This document shows, piece by piece, positions 13,532 to 27,333 of a stretch of 64,000 nt of DNA. This DNA comes from Rotaria macrura (taxonomy: Eukaryota; Rotifera; Eurotatoria; Philodinida; Philodinidae): the NCBI GenBank assembly GCA_900239685.1, contig OENT01000015.1:310001-374000 (forward strand), written 5' to 3'. Position numbers and translations under genes: made by a program. Below the pieces are notes generated by a model. The model saw nothing but the letters and a program-made list of their open reading frames with translations, was not told where the DNA came from and ran no database searches. The first letter of the stretch is position 1. Each line of letters opens with the position of its first letter.

Positions 13532-14275
13532 ATGAGTAGTTCTAGAGTTTTTTTTGATGTTTATGCTGATAGTACATCTCTGGGTCGTGTTGTCTTTGAA
13601 TTATTCGATGATGAATGTCCAAAAACATGTGAAAATTTCCGAGCATTATGTACAATGGAAAAAGGCTACGGATATAAATCATCCATAATGCATCGTGTTA
13701 TACGAGGCTATTTTTGTCAAGGTAGAAACAAAAATCATTGATTATTTATTTGAATTCGAACGTTTTTCTTTTGTTGCTTATAGGAGGCGATTTCACATCG
13801 TATGTATAGATAATTGATTTTGTTATTATCTTTTAAAATATTGTTTGATTTTATTTAATTTTAGTTATAATGGAACAGGTGTACGTAAATCGATTGATTG
13901 ATACAGGAAAAAATTAGTAGCATTGAATTTTTTCAATTTATTTCAAGGGTAAATCAATATTCGGTAAAAAGTTCGAAGATGAAAATTTCAATAGGAAATT
14001 TACTACTCCAGGATTATTAGCTATGGCTAATCAAGGTATGAACGGATATTTTGATGTATTCTAGTTTTGGAGTTCATGCTTCTACGCTAGGGTCGAATAC
14101 GAATACATCACAGTTTTTCATTACTCTATTACCGTGTCCATGGTTAAACGGTAAAAATGTTGTATTTGGTCAAGTAGTTGAAGGAATGGATGTCGTGAAA
14201 CAAATTGAAACATATGGAAGTGAAACAGGTGTACCTACGCGTCGTATCCTTATTCAAGAATGTGGTCCATTGTGA
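13532..14275 (+). CDS. Cyclophilin A-type peptidyl-prolyl cis-trans isomerase
   Basis: Five exons (13532-13721, 13784-13799, 13865-13880, 13948-14035, 14073-14275) encode 170 aa, close to the 165 aa of cyclophilin A. It catalyses cis-trans isomerisation of Xaa-Pro bonds. The active site is intact: His54-Arg55 (MHRVIRGYF), Gln63 in CQGGDF, QFFI at 117-120, and Trp127 in [11 protein letters not shown] (Trp121 of human CypA). The usual MANAGPNTNGSQFF becomes [19 protein letters not shown], a six-residue insertion beside a splice junction. Exons 2 and 3 are each only 16 nt, yet both are needed to encode GGDFTS and YNGTG. There is no signal peptide, so it should be cytosolic or nuclear. The start was chosen by homology; an in-frame open extension to 13322 lacks homology. 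Confidence 0.93.
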
Positions 14276-14766
14276 ACGATATAAATATTTGCGCTACTTC
14301 TTTTCTTTTTTGGTTTTTTTTTGCAGTGAATATCTTTTACGCACCGTTCTTTTTTTATTTCGTTTTTCTTTTCAATTAAAAGATTTTACTCGTATTACAT
14401 ATTTGAACGTGTGCTTTTAGAAAAGAAAAAACAATTAGCAAAAGGATGCTGACATGAACCATAAATTACAACATATGATTCTTATTCAATAGCTTATGTT
14501 TGCATGCTTAGCAAATGTAGTAGAAAAAAATTGAGGAAAAAACTAGAGAAGATTGGGGGTTGCAAAACCTTTCCACAAAAAATATTGCATCCTTTCCTTC
14601 GTCAAATTTTTTTCTTCTTTACGGGGAGAAAGTAAGGAAAAAAAAACACTCGCCGCATAAGTCGACAAGACTCATTTTTTTTTCTTTCTTCTTTTTTTGC
14701 CCCTCTGAATTAATAACTGGAAAGTAGTCTGAATGACTTATTTTATATTCTGCAGATCGCACAGAC
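14276..14766. other. 3' flank of cyclophilin and 5' flank of the channel gene
   Basis: AT-rich spacer. ATTAAA at 14375-14380 is a plausible polyadenylation signal for cyclophilin. A polypyrimidine-CAG acceptor-like sequence ends at 14755, 11 nt before the ATG of the Cys-loop channel gene, consistent with a 5' UTR intron or a trans-splice acceptor. Confidence 0.45.
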
Positions 14767-16662
14767 ATGAACAAAAAAGCAATGATTATCTCCTGTTGCC
14801 TATTTCTGATCTGTTTAACATTTGGGAATTCTGAAAGTATGTTAGATTTTCATATTTTGTTTTTGAATTCATCATCTATGAATGATTCCTATAGACTGCT
14901 CCGATTATTACACTTGCCAATTAGAATTATACGAACGACTTCTCACAAAGTCACGCCCGTCTATACGTCCAATACAAAATAATTCTCAAAAAATAAATGT
15001 TCGCCTAGGCTTTTCCCTAATCAGACTTGTGTCTGTCGTATGTTACTTCGGAAATTTCACGTTAGCGGAAACAAAACGAAGTTGTTTCTTCTCTTTAGGA
15101 TGAAGAAAATTCATTGATAACAATCCGTGCACATCTGAATCAAGTAAACAAAAAAAAATGTCTAGTAGTCCATAAAATCCATATTTTACTATTGTAATAC
15201 CTTGTTTTAGACTTGGAGTGCATCTGTACTCAGTTGGAATTCCTCAATCTATGCCAATGTAGAACACTTTCGTGCCCCTGCACATTCAGTGTGGACACCA
15301 AAAATAGAACTTATCAATCCGTAGGATGTTTATTTTTCATTTAAAAATTGAACGCATCTTTATGTCATTATTCAGAAGTACAAAAATTGACTACGAAGAG
15401 AATCATTTTATCGATATTCAATCAAATGGTAATTGTGAATTGTCATATTCAACTCTTCTTACAAGTCCATGTAATTTTGATATGAAAAATTTTCCTTTTG
15501 ATCAACAAACATGTACATTCAAAGTAATAAATAGATTCGACATGGGATGAATAAAATAATTCGAAGTTTATTGTTTTCTTTGTACGCTATCAAAAGATTG
15601 CCTCATCTCTATATGACATCAATGAAGTATCTATATCACAAGCTATTGATTTTGTTATTGATGAGCCTAGTTTAATGCCAAACGGTTATTATTTTGTATC
15701 ACATACAATTAATCAAAGTGCCGAATTTTTCGCTGGTTTCGAACGAAGTTATGATCTTATAACAATACAAATAAGTATTCATCGACGTTCAAAATATTTC
15801 GTTCGACTAATCAATTGGCCTGGCTCAATTCTGATACTTTTAACACTAGCAATATTCTTTCTTCCACCATCGGCTCCTGAAAGAATTTTCTATGGTTAAC
15901 AAAAATTTATTTTTTTTTTCAAATTTAATAATGCTTTTTCTTTTTTCAGGTGCATTTTTACTTATTGGTCAATTTATTGTGTTACTGACCTTTGCTTTTC
16001 ATATACCAAAACGATTGGGTTCATCATGGCCATGGATGGGCGAGACTATTTTTTATGATATTTGTTTGACAGCCTTGACATTAGTCTTTTCAGCGTTGAC
16101 AAGTATGCTTTCAGATGGGAAACACTATTCCACTGAAAGACCACCCATAAAAATACGTACAGTATGTACATAAACATTTGAATACAATAGTATTTGGTTT
16201 TTGATACAGAATAAATCTTTGTTTCCTTTTTTGTTTTAGCTATTTTTTTGTTACTTACCAAAGTTAGTCGGTCTTAGTCGAATAACTTATGCAATATTAA
16301 CAGCTAATCGTGAAAAGTAGGTATCGATTCATCATCTGTGTAGTTGAACTTATCTTTGTCGTTCTGTTTTTAGTGAATACGATGTAAACGATTCAGGTAA
16401 CAATGATTCAGCTATGGAACCATTAACATCACTTTCAAATGGCTCAGCAGCAACAATGACAGCACCTGATCATTTGATTTCATCGTCAACTACAATGACT
16501 CGTGATGTTAGTACAATAAAACAAAAATTCAATGCATTTATTAATGAACGATATGTTCATCATGAATGGATCCTTCTTGCTCATATTGTCAATCGTCTAT
16601 GTTTCATCATTTACTCATTTTTTTTCTCATTTTCAATGGGACACCATTTATTTCATGCATAA
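14767..16662 (+). CDS. Cys-loop ligand-gated ion channel subunit (nicotinic-receptor type)
   Basis: Nine exons (14767-14836, 14895-15037, 15099-15143, 15211-15320, 15376-15523, 15597-15894, 15950-16161, 16240-16316, 16374-16662) give 463 aa. A signal peptide (1-22) precedes an extracellular domain with the loop A-like WTPKIELINP and the signature Cys loop, Cys155 to Cys169 with 13 residues between (FPFDQQ inside). M1 is near 239-262 (NWPGSILILLTLAIFFLPP), M2 272-292, M3 305-328, then a cytoplasmic Ser/Thr-rich loop and M4 near 440-458. Such subunits form pentameric channels in neuronal or muscle membranes. The canonical loop B Trp (GSWTYD) is replaced by ASSLYD, there is no vicinal Cys pair, and M2 ends FHIP rather than AEIMP. 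So it is probably a non-alpha or divergent subunit, and acetylcholine binding should not be assumed. Confidence 0.88.
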
Positions 16663-17050
16663 CAACAAACTAGTTGTGTGGAATAGAAAATTTTTCTGTC
16701 ATATTTTCTTTTCTTATCGTGTAAATGAAGCAATACAAAAGAATAATTACTGCCCTGGATCATCATTCACTTTTGGCGTAACGCTTGATTTACTTGTCTA
16801 GTTTCTGTCTTTCATTTTTTTCCTTTTCTTACCATTTGCACACGTGCAAAATTGTCAATGGATTGAGTTGAATGATATCGAAATAAGCATAAAAGGTGCG
16901 CGTGAGTGTGAGCAATCAAGAAACATTATCAACGACAAATATCAACGACAAAAATCAACGAAATTCAGAGTATGTTTATTTATATGCTTTATTTCGCCAG
17001 AATCTTGAACATTGTATTAAAATAGATATTTCCACTGAATATATCCTACG
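16663..17050. other. Spacer between channel and calcium-sensor genes
   Basis: About 390 bp holding the channel gene's 3' UTR and the calcium sensor's 5' flank. Short open frames here have no recognisable domain. Confidence 0.5.
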
Positions 17051-17698
17051 ATGGGTTGCACAGGATCAAAGGAGAAGAAAAATGCTAAAACTGCATCTTT
17101 GAAAAAATCGTCTAGTTCAATAACATTAAATGAAACGAATACTATTGAAACAAAACCCGTACTTTCTCATGCTACGATAAAGAGTTTATTAAAAAAAACA
17201 AAATTTACAGAAAAAGATATAGTTGATTGGTGGCACGGATTCCTAGATGATTGCCCATCGGGTTTGTTAGACAAAAACAAATTTATTGAAGTTTATCAAA
17301 ATCGATATCCTACTGGTAAAGCAAAAGGTTTTTGTGATCACGTTTTTCGCACATTTAATCCTGATAAAAGAACACAAACTATTGATTTTGAGCGATTTAT
17401 GTGTGCAATTAACATTACCGTACATGGTTCAGCCGATGAAAAACTTGAATGGGCATTCACTATGTATGATATCAATGGTGATCAACGTATATCAAAAAAT
17501 GAAATGACAAGTGTACTTGAATCAATGCTTGATTTAGTAGGAAAAGATAAACAAGGTACAAATAATCCACGGAAACGTGTTGATCAAATATTTTCACAAC
17601 TTGACTCCAATTATGATGACTTTATTAGCAAAGAAGATTTTTTTTCTGCATGTAAAAGAGATGAAAGTATTCGAGCGATACTTGCCCCGTATTATTAA
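17051..17698 (+). CDS. Neuronal calcium sensor / hippocalcin-like EF-hand protein
   Basis: A single uninterrupted 215-aa frame. The N-terminus MGCTGSKEKK has Gly2 for N-myristoylation and Cys3 as a possible palmitoylation site, with a Lys/Ser-rich insert of about 45 residues before the core. The core follows the NCS family: degenerate EF1 with the typical DCPSG (WWHGFLDDCPSGLL), EF2 region HVFRTFNPDKRTQTIDFERF, EF3 loop DINGDQRISKNE and EF4 loop DSNYDDFISKED. EF2 starts with Asn and carries an extra residue, so probably only EF3 and EF4 bind calcium well. Family members respond to calcium at membranes and regulate receptors, channels or kinases. The gene is intronless while neighbours have 4-14 exons, which could mean retroposition. 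It differs from hippocalcin and NCS-1 by its long basic N-terminus and its C-terminal ILAPYY. Confidence 0.87.
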   Translation: MGCTGSKEKKNAKTASLKKSSSSITLNETNTIETKPVLSHATIKSLLKKTKFTEKDIVDWWHGFLDDCPSGLLDKNKFIEVYQNRYPTGKAKGFCDHVFRTFNPDKRTQTIDFERFMCAINITVHGSADEKLEWAFTMYDINGDQRISKNEMTSVLESMLDLVGKDKQGTNNPRKRVDQIFSQLDSNYDDFISKEDFFSACKRDESIRAILAPYY

Positions 17699-17978
17699 TA
17701 ATGTTTGTTTTTTTTTCTTTTATATTTTAATTTTTGAAACAAAATACTTTGACTACATATTGTAAACAGCCTTTATTCATTAGTTTTTCTTTCGTTTTAA
17801 ATCGTTCATCAAAAAAATGGAGAAGAATAGATATTTGCATATTTATTTTTCTACTGTTTGTTTTTAGCATTGTAAAACTATTCACATCCGAAACGGGCGA
17901 TGATTTGAAATACAGGTTAACAAAGGACAAGTGTTAGAAAAATATTTTCCTAGTGATTGTATATTGCATAATTTTCCT

Positions 17979-17984
17979 AATAAA
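17979..17984 (+). terminator. Polyadenylation signal (AATAAA) of the calcium-sensor gene
   Basis: A canonical AATAAA hexamer about 280 nt after the stop codon at 17698, on the coding strand. Chance occurrence in AT-rich DNA is possible. Confidence 0.45.
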
Positions 17985-20900
17985 AGCAATTTCTGTATGA
18001 AAAGATTAGGGTTGCATTCAAAAATGTATCATGCTCGCATTAGGACTAATTTAAGTATTTTCTAATTATATTACTCATCATTTTGCAATTTGTATCAAAT
18101 ATTAAATATTCACGATCAAGGTTATTGATAAGAGAAAAAAAAACAACTGAATACATTTTATCTTTCGATTGATAAAGGATTTACAGTCAGTAGATCAATA
18201 TATGTAAACTCAATGTTGCTCATGGTTATTATCTGACACATTAATCGAATGTTTTGCTAGTTCGAATGAAGAAAAACGATTAATAATGAATATTTAGGTT
18301 AGATACTCTCTACTATTCACCTACGGTATCCAAAGTCAATTAAGTCTGTGAAATTAAATGAAAGTCATTCACGTAAGACTACGATGACAGCATCTATTGT
18401 TTACATTGGCTAATCTTTCATTCAAAAAAATTGATTTCGGCCAAGATTCAATCCGATGCATTTATTTTAAACAGAACACAGATCACATGGCTTGATACAA
18501 TCATCCAATGAAAACTAATTATATCAATAATAGTCATCCGAAATATTTTCAAAGCTTTCATTGTTTCATCTTTTTGTCGTTTGATTTAAATATTGGCTTT
18601 GTTAGATAGAAGATAAAAAAATGGAAAGCAATTTCATCGATGTCTGTGTACTCTAAATTTCAAATTAACGACGATAAATCTAATTCATGTCGAAATCCTA
18701 TCAAGTGTGATTAATGATTCGTGACTTATTCATTCACAGTGCTTAACTACGAATCTGTTTTGCGTCATTAAAAATATAATTGATATTGAAATGGTATCTC
18801 ATGTTGAAACGATTGTTATCTCTTACTTCGTGTCATACAGATTAAAAAGTCTCAATAAACTCATTTGCAATAAAAATTTATTCATGGCTGACTTATTTGT
18901 CGAAATTCGACTTAAAATAAAATGCGAGAGAAAAACAATTCAATAAAATTGACAATAGAAATCATTTTTTGTGCATCCCTCCACTAATACTTCAATATTA
19001 GATTTTTTAATTTTAATAATAGAACTTCATCTATCCTAATTTATTGAGTATGTTGACCAATGAATTCGAATATTTTACTATTGAGTCAATATCATGAATA
19101 ACAACAGCCATGAAGTGAATCATGTCAGACGAATGAAAAAGTTTAGCAATTCTCTAATGGTGGTATTATTTTATTTTCCTTATCTATTAATGTTCAATAA
19201 ACATGTATGTTTATTTTTTTTTTATGGGAAATACTATAGTCGATATATCGAGGATGATCAATATTCTGTTATGCATATGTAGTAATAGTTTTTATACCAT
19301 CTATAGTTATAAAACTACGTAGTATCTTTTATATGTTTATCGGATATGAAGAAACGAATAAGTTCTGTTTCCTTATATTGCCGAATGAATTTCATAGTTA
19401 TTCATGTGCAAGAATTCGATTTAATTTGATTTAATATTTCACACTCTAATAGAAAATAAGATGTAGCTGAGAATATGAATACATATTGGATAGTACTTAC
19501 TAATGCCAACTTTAATATTCATATGATATAAACTTAGAATCACATACTTCTCCCATGCATTTTCTCTTGTAAGTTTTTAAAGATTTATTAAAACAAGTTA
19601 AAATGTTCTTGTGATACAAGTATTTCAGTGAATTCGATGACATATTTTTTTAGGCGAGAAAAAAGTAAGACTTCATCACTTAAGCTTCAGATACCATAGT
19701 AAAAGACAACACTCTCCCTTTCAAGTCACATGTACATCTGAGCAAAGTTTGTTTTATAGTAAAATTAAATGGACAGTTGTTAAAATAACGATGCTATGAT
19801 AGACACAAGATCAATCATTGTCATGATTATTTCATTAAATAATAATCAATAAGGAATACCGATTTAAAAAGATACTAATGTTGTATTGTATTGATGAATA
19901 ATTGCATATATCTTTGTTACTTAACATCTTGATGTAAGCGTGTTTATTTTATAATTTGTCGCATATTTCATCGACATCATACGCATCGATGAAACCAGAA
20001 AAAGAAAAACATCATTTAAAATACTACTAATATGTATGTATACTCACATATTCTTTCTTGTAAAGCTTTACTAGAATCTGATTTTATCATGACCACCTTT
20101 TTCAGTTTGAAATTGTCAAACATGTACGATCATCTCTTTGTCTGTCGTATTATATTAAAGTACAACATGATTTTAATAACATCATAAACATTCGTCATTA
20201 TGGATTAAGATAAGTTTACGAATTGAATCATAAATCAATTCTGAGAATGAAAATCATCAAATAGAATTAAGAAAATTCCAAAATTGATTTTTACTTCATC
20301 ATTAAAGCATACTTTCAAAAACATTGGTAAGTATGAAAGTAAAATTTGAATTAACTGGACAGATGAAACGATTGATGTTGACTAAACTAGATTTTCTGTT
20401 TCATATAAGTATTGTTCATATTAATTTTGATATTATATATTTTAAGGGGAATAAATAAGGATAGGATCTGAAGAAAAATCGAGTTTTATCATCCAAACGA
20501 TTGTGTGATCTGTCTCATTTGATGAATGTTGCTTCTTATCTTAGTACAAAGAAAATGTGAATGTGTCCATTTTTCATTGAATATTCATAAGCAATGTTAA
20601 TTTTTTAACTGTAAACAGTAAGCATGCGCAAAACTGTCAATAATTTCCCTATTACCAGTCATTTGATAGAAAATCCAGTGTTCCCTATTTTAAAATTTTC
20701 AATTGGTTCATATTTTCAGCCGAATCATATATGCACAAGAAAATTCCTTGCATATATCAAAATCTAATTCAAATTAAATATTATCAAATCAACTGATTGA
20801 ATTGTGACAGATGACAATAAATAAATCATTATTTCTTTTTGTGATCAGAATCTTCAGAATTTCTTTGATTTTGTTTGCATAGTATTTGATGATTGAATAA

Positions 20901-21603
20901 AATGAAAAAGCAACATAGATAATAATAGATTGAATAGACGCATCGTATCAAAAGTTCAAACTTGACGTCTTTGCATCGCTCAGAAACGAATCCAATAACT
21001 TTACGAAAAGAGGATTTATCTTAATGAAATTCATGAAACTTTGGAAATAGTTAGTAATTGACTAGCATAAATTTAAATAGAATAGGGATACCATTACAAT
21101 CGTAAATTATGCTCTGGTACGAATCATGCCTAGATTCCTACTACCCATTTTTTGCACTATAATGATCATGGGATTCGATTTCTTAAATTTAAGACTAAAC
21201 CGTTCCGTTCTTATTATGAATAGTAGTCTAATAGTTAGTTACATTCAAATAAATAGTTCAATTTGCCATCGACATAAGTCTTTTCAATATTATCTCTCTT
21301 TTATATTAGATGCTTTGTTGGCGTATTTCTTTTAACTAATGTCATAAGAAAAAATATTTAAAAGTAAAAGGTGAAACAATCCAAGCATTCTTCTAGTAAT
21401 TCGATAGTCTTCAAAATGTTACTGAATGACAAGAAAGTGTAGGAAGAGTTACTACAACCTAGCATGTACACGTCTTTAGTATCAAGGAAAACTTGTGTAC
21501 TGAAAGTCTCGATTATGCTATCCGGTGACTATAATGAAGGGAATAGAAAATTTAGCATTTCTTTTCTATATCAAGTGCTAACAATGTTCCTCGTCGATTT
21601 TGA

Positions 21604-22128
21604 AATCGTTTTTATCACCCAATATCAAGAAAATCTTCTATCAGTAACAGTAGGAACAGAAACAATAGTTCAGCTGTTTCCTTCTGCTCATTCAATGGAT
21701 CGTCATTTAAGGAGAAACCGCATTTTCAACAAAAGCATCGCAGTCGTTATCAAGAAAAAAAGGACTTAATTACCCATTCAACAATGATCAACAGTAGAAA
21801 CCGTCATAAATCAATAAGTGATGATAGTGAAGAGGATTATTTGTTACCTATTATGCATTTATTCGGTAGATTACCAATATTATATCGAAATTTTTGGACA
21901 TTTGCTATTCTATGACAGCTAACGTGTCGAGAAACAAGTAAAAAACGACTTAAAATAGATTATATGTGTATAGCAGTTGTCTTTGGTACTCTCGTCCTAA
22001 GTAGATTTGCTCGTTTTCGAATGATGCTGCAGTATATGCCTCAGTTTGTGTACCCACGTTCTCAACTGTCTCGATCGATCTCAATCATTTACATCATTTT
22101 CATAAGATATGATTTGTTTCATCGATAA
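21604..22128 (+). pseudogene. Unidentified interrupted reading frame, possible membrane-protein remnant
   Basis: One frame stays open for about 174 codons, broken by a single TGA at 21913-21915. Before the stop it is Ser/Arg-rich (SRKSSISNSRNRNNSS), then SEEDYLLPIMHLFGRLP and a hydrophobic run ending FAIL. After the stop come a basic segment (CRETSKKRLKID) and hydrophobic CIAVVFGTLVLSRF. A similar motif, CIAVVFGLINSHFLLFS, occurs in plus-strand sequence near 22400-22460, beyond the repeat. The NSHFLLF pattern faintly recalls a rhodopsin-like receptor helix 4, but this is weak. I do not recognise the family. It could be a decayed gene, exons of an unmodelled gene, or chance in AT-rich DNA. Confidence 0.3.
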
Positions 22129-22167
22129 ATGTTCTTCTTCTTCTTATTATTATAATGGATGACTGGA

Positions 22168-22390
22168 TGTTCGCCAATAACACATTCGCCAATGGTGAAA
22201 GTTCTTGGGGTATATTGACGAAAGTACAGTGGACTTTCGCCAATTGGCGACGTTCCAGAGACCATTGTGGCAAAATTATAATGAATTTTCGCCAAAAGGT
22301 AAAGCTCCACTAAATATATTGAAGAAAGTACTGTGAAATTTCTCCAATGATGAAAATCCTATTAGCGAAAGTCTAATTGGCGAAATTACT
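22168..22390. repeat. Degenerate palindromic TTCGCCAA repeat, about 104-bp period
   Basis: The motif TTCGCCAA or its complement occurs at about 22169, 22185, 22236 (perfect palindrome core TCGCCAATTGGCGA), 22288, and 22376 (as TTGGCGAA), with a decayed copy near 22340. The segment TATATTGACGAAAGTAC at 22211 recurs as TATATTGAAGAAAGTAC at 22315. That suggests two diverged tandem units about 104 bp long, each with palindromic cores. It may be a satellite fragment or a degenerate miniature inverted-repeat element. No target-site duplication or terminal repeat could be defined. Confidence 0.55.
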
Positions 22391-23364
22391 GGAACCTCAT
22401 TATTATTACATGTATCGCCGTAGTTTTTGGTCTGATTAATTCTCATTTCTTATTATTTTCTCGCCACCATAATACCAATTATACTGTAAGTATCGGTAGT
22501 AGTTCTCCAAAAATATATCCATCATAAGATAATATGAATATAGACCAGCAAAACTGTGCACGATTAGGTTTTACGGTTATATTCAACAGTGATGTTATTG
22601 TCATTGAATTTGTCTTCATCAAAGACGACCCAGTACGAAATTCTCAAATTCAGCATCGATCTATATTAATAATAATATTTATCACCACATCCCTTTTTCC
22701 CATTAATGACCGTACTAGCAGCGAAGATTTGCTATTTACTCTTCTTCGATTTGTTGGATTACCATATTCTGCATGAATCTGATTCAAATTTCTATATGAA
22801 TCAACTATCATCGTTCGTTTCGCATTTCGGTATACTGAGAGAATTTCAATAAGAAATGTTTTTGCTAACAATCTAAAGCACATCGAGCACAATTAAACCT
22901 ACACTCGTTGAATAAAAAGAAGCAGAATAAAAAATTTTGCTAAAAACAGACTTAGACTTTTTAATATTGTTTGCCTTTATATTGCAGCGTGTAAATCGTT
23001 TTTTTTCTATCATTAGTTAAAATGTTCTATTGCTATTAAATGATTGCCTTCTTTTTGTTCTATTGATGTGCGTTTTTGTTGTAAATAACATGCAATAAAT
23101 ACAGAAGAAAGAGAAAATGAGAGACGAAGAAAAACAAAAACAAACAAAGGAAAACCGATAACACACTTTCAAAGTGATTCGATACTCATATGTATATTCC
23201 ATAAACAGAGACGACAAGTCTTGAATGAAAACAACGGCAGACAGATAAGAAGAAAGAAATAGAAGAATATTGCGAGTGATAAATTACGCATATATGAATT
23301 TTGTGTATATATGTATATAGGTATGTATGTATAATAGTAATAATAACGATAATGTACATGAACA

Positions 23365-27115
<3,751 letters not shown>

Positions 27116-27333
27116 AGTTCATAGAGATAACATTAAGGAATGTATATCTAGAAAATTTTAGCAAAGTAGTATGTCTAATTTTCCTGAGAACAATTTTTCC
27201 CTATTAAAAAATATGCTTAAGAACACAAAAGAACACAAAAAGGAAAATAAATCATGACTAGTTTTCGTTTCTATCAACTACATAAACATAAATATACACA
27301 CAATAAAAATAAAATATATACGGTAGAATGAAC
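27116..27333. other. Short spacer between RAD51AP1 3' end and aPKC start
   Basis: 218 bp separate the RAD51AP1-like stop codon from the aPKC ATG, both on the minus strand. Nothing coding is seen. The tight same-strand spacing is compatible with the aPKC promoter lying here or with co-transcription, which the sequence alone cannot decide. Confidence 0.4.

Larger units (their letters stand above)
17699..23364. other. Long non-coding interval between calcium sensor and aPKC
   Basis: About 5.7 kb between two convergent genes, so it should contain both 3' UTRs. AATAAA at 17979-17984 is a good polyadenylation signal for the calcium sensor. I see no recognisable gene from 18000 to 21600. The interrupted frame at 21604-22128 and the palindromic repeat at 22168-22390 are listed separately. 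Frames after 22500 are short and unassigned. Confidence 0.5.
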
